A program made the translations under genes and the position numbers. The notes beneath the pieces are model-generated. The model saw only the letters and a list, made by a program, of their open reading frames with translations, searched no databases and was not told the DNA's origin. From Solibacillus sp. FSL R7-0668 (GTDB lineage Bacteria > Bacillota > Bacilli > Bacillales_A > Planococcaceae), in the NCBI RefSeq assembly GCF_038006205.1, contig NZ_JBBOUU010000001.1, forward strand, positions 2,110,001-2,174,000: DNA of 64,000 bases. Reading direction: 5' to 3'. Positions 39,335 to 48,595 of this stretch are shown here, piece by piece. The stretch's first letter is position 1. Each line of letters opens with the position of its first letter.

Positions 39335-40594
39335 CTATTCTTCTTCCGCCTGTTCGGCTAGATGATTGATTCTTTCCAACATTGGCGGATGCGTGTAGCG
39401 AAACCATTTGACTAGTGCTGGTGGGTTTACTTCGCCAAGGCCCACTTTAGTCAACTGTTGAAACGTCGAAATCGCGACCTCGGGATTGTCGATTAGTTCC
39501 ATTGCATAATCGTCGGCGCGAACCTCCTGATAGCGTGAAACCGCATTGGACAACGGGCTTGAGAAAAATAGTAGAAAAGATGAAATCAATAAAAACAATG
39601 GCAATGAATGAATATTGCTCATTTGCTTAATATTTAAAAGTGGTCCAAAACGATGAATCACTCGAGGCATAATTTTTGCAATGAGCCATAGCCCAATGAG
39701 CGTCATCAGCAAATAGACCGTGATATTTAAATACACGTCCTTAACGACGTAATGCCCCATCTCATGTGCCATAATAAACAGAATTTCTTCATCTGTTAAC
39801 CGATTCAATGTCGTGTCCCACAGCACAATCCTCGAGTTTTCCCCAATTCCTGTCACATACGCATTTAAAGCGTTGGTCTTCTCCGACATGTTCACTTCAT
39901 AGACATGCTCTGAAGGAATATTTGCTTGTGCTGCAAGTGAAAGAATTTTCTCCTCCAATGCTTTATCTTTAAGTGGCGTGAAATCATTGTATATCGGGTC
40001 AATAACGACGGGTTGGATGAACATAAGGAAAAGTGAAAATGGAACCGTAAGCGCCCATGCAGAGAGCCACCATCTTTTCGGACTTTTTTTAATGAGCCAA
40101 TAAAGAACCGTGAAGATGATTACCGACATTCCAAAACTCATCCAAAAATCAATCACATTATCCCGCATCCACGAGGAAAAAAGCTGCGTACTAATGCCAT
40201 AGCTTTTACTCAGCTTATAGCGGTAATAATCTAGTGGAAATTGGAGAACGAACAAGAGCAAGGATAGCAAAAATACATACGACGCATTTCTCCAAATCGC
40301 CCATTTCTTTTCGGTATCCCCTCCTGCGAACAAACGTGAGGTACCCGTAATCAAAATCACAAAGTAAAGCAACCACTCAAACGGCGTGGCAATAAAAAAT
40401 AAGAAATTTCTTATTTTGGATAAATCCTGACTTAATACCATTTCCTGCGCTGTTAGAAAAGTACTTGGATCTGCTACCGTTCCTTTTAGCTCGGCAGGTA
40501 TCCCACTGTTTGGACTATGAAAAAAGTAAACATACATCGCCACAACGTATAAACCAAATGCTAGGACAGCTAGTAAACCCCATTTTTTCTTAAT
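39335..40594 (-). CDS. M48-family (Ste24/HtpX-type) membrane metalloprotease, probable ATT start
   Basis: The protein has six or more hydrophobic helices and the zinc motif HEMGH (IMAHEMGHYVV), with the third ligand likely in YQEVRADDYAMEL. It resembles CAAX prenyl protease 1. The first normal start codon in frame is the GTG at 40543, but it has no ribosome site and cuts into a natural-looking signal anchor. Four bases after GGAGG, codons from 40594 read ATT AAG AAA AAA TGG, giving KKKWGLLAVLAFGLYVV, a typical N-terminus. I therefore propose ATT as initiator (419 residues), or a mutated ATG. Confidence 0.8.
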   Translation of the reverse strand: MKKKWGLLAVLAFGLYVVAMYVYFFHSPNSGIPAELKGTVADPSTFLTAQEMVLSQDLSKIRNFLFFIATPFEWLLYFVILITGTSRLFAGGDTEKKWAIWRNASYVFLLSLLLFVLQFPLDYYRYKLSKSYGISTQLFSSWMRDNVIDFWMSFGMSVIIFTVLYWLIKKSPKRWWLSAWALTVPFSLFLMFIQPVVIDPIYNDFTPLKDKALEEKILSLAAQANIPSEHVYEVNMSEKTNALNAYVTGIGENSRIVLWDTTLNRLTDEEILFIMAHEMGHYVVKDVYLNITVYLLMTLIGLWLIAKIMPRVIHRFGPLLNIKQMSNIHSLPLFLLISSFLLFFSSPLSNAVSRYQEVRADDYAMELIDNPEVAISTFQQLTKVGLGEVNPPALVKWFRYTHPPMLERINHLAEQAEEE

Positions 40595-40890
40595 TGCTCC
40601 TCCACCTCAATTCATTCGATTATCCTATCTTATTATTGAAAGGTGGAAACTATTTTCAATTTCAACGCATGTCTCAGATTTATTAAAGACCCTGTAAAGA
40701 GAAGGTAAGCCTCAATATGACAACGACTAACTGATTTACGCCCTGAAGCCTCCAAATAAAAAATTAAATACCGTCACAGCAAGGCTCAATTCATACTTTG
40801 TTTTTATCGGTTCTATACGCTTCGAAATCATCATAAATTGGAGAAAAATCCACTCAATCTTCTATTTGAGTTTACAAGGAGCGTATCATC
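40595..40890. other. Intergenic stretch between divergent M48 and 72-residue genes
   Basis: Apart from the ribosome sites at both ends I see no frame, repeat or RNA that can be supported. Confidence 0.45.
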
Positions 40891-41109
40891 ATGTTTGCGA
40901 TTCATTATTTTGAAAAAAACACAGCTGTCCTAAGTCAATTATTACAACGTATACCAGAAGTCGAAGAAAATATTAAAATTAAAGGCCGTAAAGGGAAGGT
41001 TGTAACGGTCAGCCAGATTGAAGAAAACAAATTTCACGTTCATGTGGTGTTAGAAAAAGTAGTTAAGAAGGATTTATTATTAAAAGATGATAAGAAGAAA
41101 AAACGTTAG
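40891..41109 (+). CDS. Small basic protein of unknown function, 72 residues
   Basis: AAGGAGC lies before the ATG. The product starts MFAIHYFEKNTAVLSQLLQR and ends in a lysine-rich tail (LKDDKKKKR). The middle, IKIKGRKGKVVTVSQIEENK, could be a small beta fold. I recognise no family. It sits between a protease gene and a tRNA gene. Confidence 0.62.
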   Translation: MFAIHYFEKNTAVLSQLLQRIPEVEENIKIKGRKGKVVTVSQIEENKFHVHVVLEKVVKKDLLLKDDKKKKR

Positions 41110-41243
41110 TGTGTAGGAGGAAAAGCGCGCGTATTTCGTTTTTAAAGTAACAAAAAAAGTAAAATCAGTAGTTTCCTATGTACCTTTTCCATCATAAATG
41201 TTATGATGATTGATAAGAACAAGTTATTTTGTATCTTATCAAG

Positions 41244-41316
41244 GTCTTGTAGCTCAGTTGGGAGAGCATCACCTCGACAAGGTGGGGGTCGCTGGTTCGA
41301 GACCAGTCGGGACCAT
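41244..41316 (+). tRNA. tRNA-Val (anticodon GAC)
   Basis: A complete cloverleaf can be drawn: acceptor GGTCTTG with CGGGACC, D arm GCTC/GAGC, anticodon arm TCACC/GGTGG with loop TCGACAA (GAC at 34-36), T arm GCTGG/CCAGT with TTCGAGA loop, discriminator A. The 3' CCA is not encoded (ATCA follows the stem). It is a lone tRNA gene with its own terminator. Confidence 0.93.
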
Positions 41317-41320
41317 CACG

Positions 41321-41358
41321 CTGAAAACCTTAATTAAAAAGGGATTCAGCTTTTTTTA
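41321..41358 (+). terminator. Terminator after tRNA-Val
   Basis: GCTGAA and TTCAGC arms flank an A-rich loop and are followed by a run of seven T. Confidence 0.8.
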
Positions 41359-41640
41359 TTCCATAATTTCCGCATGAAAATGAATAGTGTTTGCTGTTGC
41401 GTGTCGGATGTGTGACGAATTTTTAGAAACCCATAATTTCATTAAATAAGCGTCAAAAATTTGAAGTGCATTTTTACCTGTTCTATGACGGATGTTGATT
41501 ATTATTTTAAATAGGCGTTAACACGTTCAACTACGGTACATTCTTTATACAGCTTCTCCCATAATTCTGAGCCACGCACTGGATACCAATATTTCCGAAT
41601 ATCCGATTCACATCTGATTTTAAACACCTTCTGAACCTAC
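41356..41640 (-). pseudogene. Decayed transposase C-terminus (DDE type, IS1182/IS4-like)
   Basis: Two minus-strand fragments in different frames look like the end of a DDE transposase. The first (about 41640-41502) reads YWYPVRGSELWEKLYKEC then TVVERVNAYLK and stops. The second (about 41496-41356) reads NIRHRTGKNALQIFDAYL and on to a stop. The pattern of a KLYK...VERV..LK block followed by an IRHRTGK block is typical of such transposases. No terminal repeats were found. It adjoins the tRNA gene. Confidence 0.6.
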
Positions 41641-41698
41641 TCTAAAAAAATTCCGGTTTTCTCTAAATATTGTGTATTGTATTTCTCATCTACAAATA

Positions 41699-41738
41699 CA
41701 ATAATCCCCTTGCCATTTGCGTAGCATGGGGATTATTA
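41699..41738 (-). terminator. Terminator of the SLH protein gene
   Basis: AATAATCCCC and GGGGATTATT form a ten-base-pair stem 35 bases after the minus-strand gene; a short T-rich tail follows. Confidence 0.72.
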
Positions 41739-41772
41739 CATTTATGGGCCGCATTTCTCGCCCATATAGTTA

Positions 41773-44001
41773 TTAATAGTTTTCAATCTGATATTCGTTC
41801 ATCATATGGGCTAAACGAATGGTCACTTGTGCTAATTGTGCATACGTTACTTCACTTTTTGGCTTTAGCTGATTATTTTCCGCTTCAAGTAATCCCATTG
41901 CATACGCTAATGCGACATAGCCACGTAGTTCCTTATCTACTTGTGCTGCATCACTGTAATTTAACGCATATATATCGCTATATTGCGCTACTTTATCTAG
42001 CTTCAGTGAGCCAATTACCCATTTTGCTAGTTCCTGATTTGAAAGGGATGCAGCCGCATTGAACGTTTTAGTAGACGCATCAAGCATGCCTATTTTCAAT
42101 GCACGTGTTACAAATGGATATAAAGAATTATCTGGGGCAATGTCCGAAAACGATTTATTCGTCGTTTCATGCTCATTAAAACTAGAATCAAAATACATAT
42201 ATGTTACAGATTTCAGTAATATTTTTAGCGCTTCCTCTTTTGTCACGGGCGCATCTGGATTGAATGTTTTATCTATTTCTAAAATACCTGTATGAATTAA
42301 ATAATTTAATTCCTCCGCAGCTGTTGGATGCTCGATTGTCGGCTTATTTGAGCTTGCCATACCAAATGCATCTAACCATTCCCCTGTTTTGGCATCAATG
42401 ACCGCATACGCGCCTTCTTTGAAAATCGGTTGATATGCTAAGCTATAATGTTGCTCATTTCCTACTTTTGGATGGTTTACATATTGTAACTCCAGCTTTA
42501 ACTGTTCTTTCAATAACTTTGAAGCTTCTTGTTGTGTCAAAATATCTTTCGCTGCTGGCCACTCGATATCATCATACGCGTTCACAAACAAACTTAATAA
42601 ATCACCGGTTTCTGCATCGATACTTACTGAGATTTGGTCTCCTTCTACCGTTAAACCATTTACAATACGTGGGAACGTAAAGTAATAACTGTCATTGTAC
42701 TCCTGGTAAAATGACCCAGATACTGGTAATGCATATCGATGTGCATAAGAAGGTACCCATTCTTTTACATATGCAATCGCCTTTTCTACTGCCTGTTGTC
42801 GTGTTAATTCTACTTTTTTATTACTATCATTATCTAGTTCCTTGAGGCTACTTTTAATATCACTATAATTAATAATCTCCCCTGTTGCTTTATCAATTAT
42901 TAATTCTGTGCCTGTCCCACCATTTCTATAGCGATACATATATTGAATATTATATACGGCCTTACCCGTCTCCATTATTTTTTCTTCAATAGACTCAATC
43001 GTTAATTTTACACCAGGCTCATCTGTTGCAAGCAACTTTTCCGCCATCGCTTGTGCCTGCTCTAATGTTAAATTCGGCTGTTTTGCCGCTAATGGTTTCG
43101 TCACAATCGGTGTAATCTTTTGATTTGATATCGTAGAAGATAGTCCTTCTGGTGTGAGCCATTCCCCCGTAAGAGCATGTACACCTGATGTAACCTCGCT
43201 ATTCGGCTGATAAACAAGCTTTACTGTGTGATCCCCTGTTGTATTATCTGTGTTAATCTTGTATGACAACTGCGCATTTAATGCATCCTGTATACGTTTG
43301 GCACTGACTGTTTCACTTTGCTTCTTGGACGGATCATCATACGTTAAATTATCTGTTACATCTTGATTTTTATAATAAGATGTTACTGTGCCATCCCCTA
43401 ATACACTTATACTAATAGACTGATCTGAAATTGGTATACCAGACTTTTTCTTCGTAAACGTAAACGAATATTGAACGGGCTGCGTCAAAATAGATGATGA
43501 ATAATAATTGTATTCATTTGGTACAAGCTCGTACCCTCCACTTTTATCAAACTTTTCAATAAACTTAGTCGCTACTTTTTGCGCTTCTACTTTTGAATAT
43601 TTTGCTGGGAACAATACATCCTTTGAATTTATTGGTTGATAATGAAATTGTTCTAACTCTAACGATTCTCCAACGAATGTAAAGCTTCCATATATATATT
43701 GATTATCAATGTTCTTTGAGAAATTAAGTTCATAACGCACCGTAGAGTCTTTAGGATGCGAGAAGCCTGTCCCCATACGAAAATCTTTTTCAGTTACATT
43801 TGGAAACTCATTTGGAAATAGCGCTCGAAAACGCTTCATTAAATCACTTTTTGTTACCGTTGTATTCGTTTGCGCGACTTGTATTGGCAATGTCTCCATA
43901 CGCTCAATACCTAACATTGAGGCGCTTGCCATTGGTGCTAATAAGCCAACAGATAGCGCTGTTGCAGATAACAATACACCCGCCTTTTTAATAATTACCA
44001 T
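41773..44001 (-). CDS. Surface protein with YcdB/PepSY repeats and C-terminal SLH domains
   Basis: The 742-residue protein has a Sec signal peptide (about residues 1-28, ending ASA). A long extracellular part contains YcdB/YcdC and PepSY-like units, recognisable from repeated phrases such as LTLEQAQAMAEKLLA, LTRQQAVEKAIAYV and DAKTGEWLDAFG. The last 190 residues hold about three S-layer homology modules (LNYLIHTGILEIDKTFNPDAPVTK marks the first), which tether proteins to wall polysaccharide. GGAGG precedes the ATG. PepSY units often inhibit or sense proteases; the role here is unknown. Confidence 0.85.
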   Translation of the reverse strand: MVIIKKAGVLLSATALSVGLLAPMASASMLGIERMETLPIQVAQTNTTVTKSDLMKRFRALFPNEFPNVTEKDFRMGTGFSHPKDSTVRYELNFSKNIDNQYIYGSFTFVGESLELEQFHYQPINSKDVLFPAKYSKVEAQKVATKFIEKFDKSGGYELVPNEYNYYSSSILTQPVQYSFTFTKKKSGIPISDQSISISVLGDGTVTSYYKNQDVTDNLTYDDPSKKQSETVSAKRIQDALNAQLSYKINTDNTTGDHTVKLVYQPNSEVTSGVHALTGEWLTPEGLSSTISNQKITPIVTKPLAAKQPNLTLEQAQAMAEKLLATDEPGVKLTIESIEEKIMETGKAVYNIQYMYRYRNGGTGTELIIDKATGEIINYSDIKSSLKELDNDSNKKVELTRQQAVEKAIAYVKEWVPSYAHRYALPVSGSFYQEYNDSYYFTFPRIVNGLTVEGDQISVSIDAETGDLLSLFVNAYDDIEWPAAKDILTQQEASKLLKEQLKLELQYVNHPKVGNEQHYSLAYQPIFKEGAYAVIDAKTGEWLDAFGMASSNKPTIEHPTAAEELNYLIHTGILEIDKTFNPDAPVTKEEALKILLKSVTYMYFDSSFNEHETTNKSFSDIAPDNSLYPFVTRALKIGMLDASTKTFNAAASLSNQELAKWVIGSLKLDKVAQYSDIYALNYSDAAQVDKELRGYVALAYAMGLLEAENNQLKPKSEVTYAQLAQVTIRLAHMMNEYQIENY

Positions 44002-44157
44002 TCTTCATCCTCCTATCTCTTTTTCGTAAAACATATGTTTACACTACCATTATACATAATTTACAAATACAATATTCTATATTTGTAATAATAAACCAAA
44101 TATGTAAGTGATCATTACTTCTTATCAGGCAAAAGATGAGTTTGGTTTCACAATCTA

Positions 44158-44203
44158 AAAAAAGCAATTCCTTTAGCATGTGAGTGCTTGGAAATGCTTT
44201 TTC
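44158..44203 (-). terminator. Terminator of the ten-gene peptide/catabolic operon
   Basis: On the minus strand AAAGCATTTCC pairs with GGAATTGCTTT and a run of T follows. It lies just after the last permease gene. Confidence 0.75.
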
Positions 44204-44210
44204 TGATTTA

Positions 44211-45038
44211 CTAGGCTTTTGAACGTGGGTCCATAAAATCGCGAAATGCGTTGCTGAGCATGTACAGCCCAAGTACTAGTAATGTGATAGCTCCCCCCGG
44301 TGCATATATGTACCAAGGTGCACTCGTTAAATATGCCTGTGAATCTTTTAACATACGCCCCCAACTTGGGTTTGGAGGTTGTACACCAAGCCCTAAATAA
44401 CTAAGCGCCGCCTCCGCTAACATTGCCGTCGCAAATGTCACCGTCGCTGCTACAATAATTTGTGATGAAATATTAGGTAAAATATGACGGAACATGATTT
44501 TAAAAGGATTTACACCAATTAGTTTAGCAGCAAGTACATATTCTGCATCTCGGTGTTGCACAAAGCCACTACGGGCAATTCGTGCAATGCCTGGTATCGC
44601 TATAATACCTAACGCGATTGCGGTATTGACAACTCCTGGTCCAAAAATGGCCACTAACATTAACGCTAAAATAATGCCCGGAAATGCCATTAGAGCGTCC
44701 ATAAAACGCATGCAAATTTCGTCAATCCAACCACCGACATAGCCAGTGATAGCACCGATTAAAATACCAAATGTCACGCCGATTACTACCGTTAATATAC
44801 CCACTGCAAAAGCTGTTTGTGTGCCCTTCATAATACGGCTAAAAATATCACGACCAAATTCATCGGTCCCAAAGAAATACACACTACTTGGCCCTTTTAA
44901 TTTTTCTGAAATATTCATCGCGTTCACATCAAACGGGGTGTAAAAAAAACTAACAATAATCACCAGGAAAAATCCGACAACGATTAGTAGACCAATGATT
45001 AAGTTAATATTTTTAGTATACCTTTTTATATTTTTCAT
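44211..45038 (-). CDS. Oligopeptide-type ABC transporter permease (OppC/DppC family)
   Basis: The 275-residue permease has six helices and the family loop AAKLIGVNPFKIMFRHILPN, plus the N-terminal OppC-specific segment with SVYFFGTDEFGRDIFSR. Start at 45038 follows AGGTGG. It closes a ten-gene operon and pairs with the permease at 45054-45995. Confidence 0.92.
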   Translation of the reverse strand: MKNIKRYTKNINLIIGLLIVVGFFLVIIVSFFYTPFDVNAMNISEKLKGPSSVYFFGTDEFGRDIFSRIMKGTQTAFAVGILTVVIGVTFGILIGAITGYVGGWIDEICMRFMDALMAFPGIILALMLVAIFGPGVVNTAIALGIIAIPGIARIARSGFVQHRDAEYVLAAKLIGVNPFKIMFRHILPNISSQIIVAATVTFATAMLAEAALSYLGLGVQPPNPSWGRMLKDSQAYLTSAPWYIYAPGGAITLLVLGLYMLSNAFRDFMDPRSKA

Positions 45039-45053
45039 CGTATCCACCTACTC

Positions 45054-45995
45054 TCATCGTAATCGAATTCTCGGATCTAATACGGAATACAAAATATCCA
45101 CGATAAAATTAATCATGACAACCGCTACAGTAATATACATGACGATTCCTTGAACGAGAGGAAAGTCGCGATTACTAATGGCTGTAATGAGCAGCTGGCC
45201 AACACCTGGCAGTGAGAATACTTGCTCTACTATAATTGTCCCCGCTACCACCTCAGCCATTATAAGCCCAAACACTGTTAAAATAGGAATCATTGAGTTT
45301 TTTAACACATGCTTGTACATCACATTTTGCTCGGACATCCCCTTACTGCGAATCGTGCGTACATAATCGAGCTGCAATTGCTCTAAAACAGCAGTCCGTA
45401 CATAACGGAAATTGACAGCAATTTGCGGAATCGCGATTGTTAAGGCTGGTAGCACTAATGTACTTAGCGCACCTGACACACTTTCTGTCCATGGAATATA
45501 GCCACTAATTTTAAATACATCAAACCTCATCCCAACATATAAAATCAACATCATCCCTAACCAAAATGATGGAACAGCCATACCAATTTGTGTCACTGTT
45601 GATAACGACACATCACTCAACTTATTTTGTCTACGAGCAGCGAACATCCCTAGAGGTATAGAAACGATTAATACTATGCACAGGGTGAGCCCGGCAAGCG
45701 ATATCGTTACAGGAAGCCTATCAAATAATAAATCCTTTACTGGCATTGAAAAGCGAATTGAATTGCCTAATTCTCCTGTCAATAATCCCTTCATCCAATC
45801 AGAATATTGTTCATAAAGGGGGCGGTCCAAACCAAGTTCGGACCGCAAATTTTCAATTTGTGTGGCGTCTGCTTCCGTACCTAACATCGTACGAATGGGA
45901 TCACCAGGTAAAATTTGAAAAACACCAAATGTAATTATAGATACTAGAATGATGGTTGTTATTAACAAGATGAAGCGACGTATTAAATACATCAT
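45054..45995 (-). CDS. Oligopeptide-type ABC transporter permease (OppB/DppB family)
   Basis: The 313-residue permease shows the OppB N-terminus FGVFQILPGDPIRTMLG and the coupling loop DYVRTIRSKGMSEQNVMYKH. I prefer the ATG at 45995, nine bases after AGGAAAGG, to the ATG at 46004. It lies between the binding protein and OppC-type genes. Confidence 0.92.
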   Translation of the reverse strand: MMYLIRRFILLITTIILVSIITFGVFQILPGDPIRTMLGTEADATQIENLRSELGLDRPLYEQYSDWMKGLLTGELGNSIRFSMPVKDLLFDRLPVTISLAGLTLCIVLIVSIPLGMFAARRQNKLSDVSLSTVTQIGMAVPSFWLGMMLILYVGMRFDVFKISGYIPWTESVSGALSTLVLPALTIAIPQIAVNFRYVRTAVLEQLQLDYVRTIRSKGMSEQNVMYKHVLKNSMIPILTVFGLIMAEVVAGTIIVEQVFSLPGVGQLLITAISNRDFPLVQGIVMYITVAVVMINFIVDILYSVLDPRIRLR

Positions 45996-46010
45996 ACCGT
46001 TCATCCTTTC

Positions 46011-47579
46011 CTAGTTAGAGAACTTCACCTCAGACATATCATGGAACCAGAATGGATAGCTCTTCAGTCCACTTACCTGTTTATCTGAACCCCAAATAAT
46101 TTGATAATCCGCGATATAAACAGCAGGTGATTGCTCTGCTAAAATTTCTTGTGCACGATGATAGTACGCAATTTGATTGGCCTGGTCTGTTTCTTTCAGT
46201 ACATCTGTCATAATCTGGTCGTACTCAGCATCTTTAAATAAGAAAAAGTTTTCACCATCATTTGTTGAGATATAATCATTTAAGATTTCATAGGCAGAAG
46301 CCCGCCCTGTTAAGTCAATTGTCGTCATTTGATAATCACGACCGAAGTAAACGCGGTCTAGCCAAATACCCCACTCCACGACTTCAATTTCCACATCCAC
46401 ACCGATTTCTTTTAAATTGGCAACAACGATTTGTGCGATATTCGAATACATATCATTGTGTGATGATACTGTAATTTTTGTTTTAAAGCCGTCAGGATAG
46501 CCTGCCTCTGCTAGCAATGCTTTTGCCTTTTCCACATCATGTGTATACATTTTTTCCAATCCCGTTTTCTGGTAATCACCCATAGCTGGACTCATATTCG
46601 AGCCAAGCGGTACTGCATAACCTTCAAAAATAGAGTCAATGATATCGGGTTTACTAATTGCATAGTTAATCGCTTGTCGAACTTTTACATTATCAAATGG
46701 AGCTTTTGATTCGTTAAATGTCACGATTAACGATGAGTTATTATTTTGATGCGATAAATTATGACTACCTTCCACTTCACTTATACGTTGCCAAGGTACA
46801 CTCGTTAAGTCGACCTCATTGGCCATCAAACTCATGATTGCTGCTTGATCATCTGATTGGAATGTAAATGTGACTTTATCTAAATAAGGTAAGCCCTCTT
46901 TCCAGTAGTTTTCGTTCTTTTTTAACACCAGATTTGTACCTGGAGAATATTTCACATATGCAAATGGTCCTGTGCCGATTGGGCTTTCATTATGCTTACC
47001 ATCATTACTTTTTGGGATGATCGCAGATTGACGTGCTGTTAATGAATATAAGAAATTCGAGTTTGGTTCTTTTAACGTAATGACAAACGTGTTGGCATCG
47101 AGTGCTGCTGTTGAAGCGACATTATCGAAGTTATTCGACATTTTCTCACCACCACTTTTACCCATTAAACGGTCAAAAGAATATTGAATATCTTCTATTG
47201 TTATATCATCACCATTGTGGAATTTCACACCTGGGCGGATTTTAAATGTGTACGTCAAACCGTCCTCTGCGATTTCATAGCTCTCTGCAATACCTTCTTT
47301 TAATGAACCATCTGTTTCTGGTGCCATCAGTCCTTCAAAAATATTGAGAATCATTTGGTAAGAAATCGATGCTGTCGCTTTATGTGGATCTAAAAAGTCT
47401 GGGTCATCATTGACACGCACGACGATTTCTTGTGGTACTTCACCTACTGGCTCACTATCTCCCTCCTTGTTGCCCGGGCTCGCAGTATCTCCTCCATCAT
47501 CACTTGAAGAACAAGCACTGATTACAAGACCTATTACTACTGTTAGTAAAAGTAATAACCAACTTTTTTTCATTTTCAT
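46011..47579 (-). CDS. Extracellular solute-binding protein, family 5 (Opp/Dpp type)
   Basis: The 522-residue lipoprotein has a signal with lipobox VISACSS and an SBP_bac_5 domain that starts at about residue 55. The family signature region FTFKIRPGVKFHNGDDITIED is present near residue 110 (shown here only in part as RPGVKFHNGDDIT). Such proteins capture peptides, nickel chelates or other amphipathic compounds. With the nearby peptidases a peptide or amide ligand is likely. Confidence 0.92.
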   Translation of the reverse strand: MKMKKSWLLLLLTVVIGLVISACSSSDDGGDTASPGNKEGDSEPVGEVPQEIVVRVNDDPDFLDPHKATASISYQMILNIFEGLMAPETDGSLKEGIAESYEIAEDGLTYTFKIRPGVKFHNGDDITIEDIQYSFDRLMGKSGGEKMSNNFDNVASTAALDANTFVITLKEPNSNFLYSLTARQSAIIPKSNDGKHNESPIGTGPFAYVKYSPGTNLVLKKNENYWKEGLPYLDKVTFTFQSDDQAAIMSLMANEVDLTSVPWQRISEVEGSHNLSHQNNNSSLIVTFNESKAPFDNVKVRQAINYAISKPDIIDSIFEGYAVPLGSNMSPAMGDYQKTGLEKMYTHDVEKAKALLAEAGYPDGFKTKITVSSHNDMYSNIAQIVVANLKEIGVDVEIEVVEWGIWLDRVYFGRDYQMTTIDLTGRASAYEILNDYISTNDGENFFLFKDAEYDQIMTDVLKETDQANQIAYYHRAQEILAEQSPAVYIADYQIIWGSDKQVSGLKSYPFWFHDMSEVKFSN

Positions 47580-47598
47580 AAAATTTCTTCCCTTCGTA

Positions 47599-48564
47599 TT
47601 AGGCATTTTGAATACTTGAATAGCTTTCGGTATTGGCTAATTTGTCAGCTGATTTGACCCCTGCAAGGATCGCTTCTTCCATTACTTGCGTCGCTAACTG
47701 CCCAATATAGTCCACAGAATAGGATTTGTCTCCTGTACCTAACACAAAAATCGTATCGCCATCCAACATCGTATGGACAGGATAGATTGTACGTGCGAGT
47801 GCATTTTGTGTTAGTTGCGCAATTTTTTTCGCCTCCGCTTTCGTTATTTGTGCATTCACAGCAATGACCCCAATTGTAGTATTCGTTCCTGCAAGTGCTT
47901 GTGATTGAGCATGTTCTGCTAAATAAGCACAGCTATCGATCCAACTAGCAGTTTCCGAGTTGCGCGCACCTGCCAGTATCTCCCTTGTATCAGGGTCTTT
48001 CACATCTCCCACTGCGTTAACCGCAACAATCGCTCCGACAATAAGATTGTCTTTTCCTACGGTAGAGGCACTTCCCAATCCCCCTTTCATGCAAAATTGT
48101 GGACCTGCCATTTTACCTACAGTTGCGCCATATCCCGCACCAATATTACCGTTAGCAAATGCACCGACTTGCGCATTTGCCGCCGCTTCATAACCCATTT
48201 TCGCTGTAGGTCTTACGTGTGCATCCCCGATAAATAAATCAAACAGTACGGCACTTGGGACGATTGGAATTTTTGTAACGCCTGCGTCAATGCCGACCCC
48301 TTTTTCCTCTAAATAACGCATGACACCTGTCGCAGCCTCTAAACCAAATGCGCTACCACCAGCTAAGCAAATGCCATGCACACGATCAATGGCATTAATA
48401 GGATCAAGCGCATCTGTTTCACGTGTGCCAGGTGCAGAACCTCGCACATCAACACCACATACTGCACCGTTTTCGACAAGTAGGGCTGTGCATCCAGTAA
48501 TCGCATCCCTATTTTCTGCATGTCCCACCTTCACACCAGGGACATCGGTAATATTGCCAAACAT
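47599..48564 (-). CDS. P1/S58-family peptidase (DmpA/NylC-like N-terminal nucleophile hydrolase)
   Basis: The 321-residue protein begins ITDVPGVKVGHAENRDAITG and includes HGICLAGGSAFGLEAATGV, both typical of the family. A likely self-cleavage site is Asn-Thr in GTNTTIGVIAVNA near residue 228, which would free Thr as nucleophile, as in NylC; DmpA uses Ser. Known members cleave N-terminal D- or beta-amino acids from peptides or amide oligomers. It is embedded between ABC transporter genes, so it probably acts on the imported compound. ATG at 48564 follows AAAGGAG. Confidence 0.88.
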   Translation of the reverse strand: MFGNITDVPGVKVGHAENRDAITGCTALLVENGAVCGVDVRGSAPGTRETDALDPINAIDRVHGICLAGGSAFGLEAATGVMRYLEEKGVGIDAGVTKIPIVPSAVLFDLFIGDAHVRPTAKMGYEAAANAQVGAFANGNIGAGYGATVGKMAGPQFCMKGGLGSASTVGKDNLIVGAIVAVNAVGDVKDPDTREILAGARNSETASWIDSCAYLAEHAQSQALAGTNTTIGVIAVNAQITKAEAKKIAQLTQNALARTIYPVHTMLDGDTIFVLGTGDKSYSVDYIGQLATQVMEEAILAGVKSADKLANTESYSSIQNA

Positions 48565-48595
48565 CGATCTCACTCCTTTAGATTGAAGATTCGTA

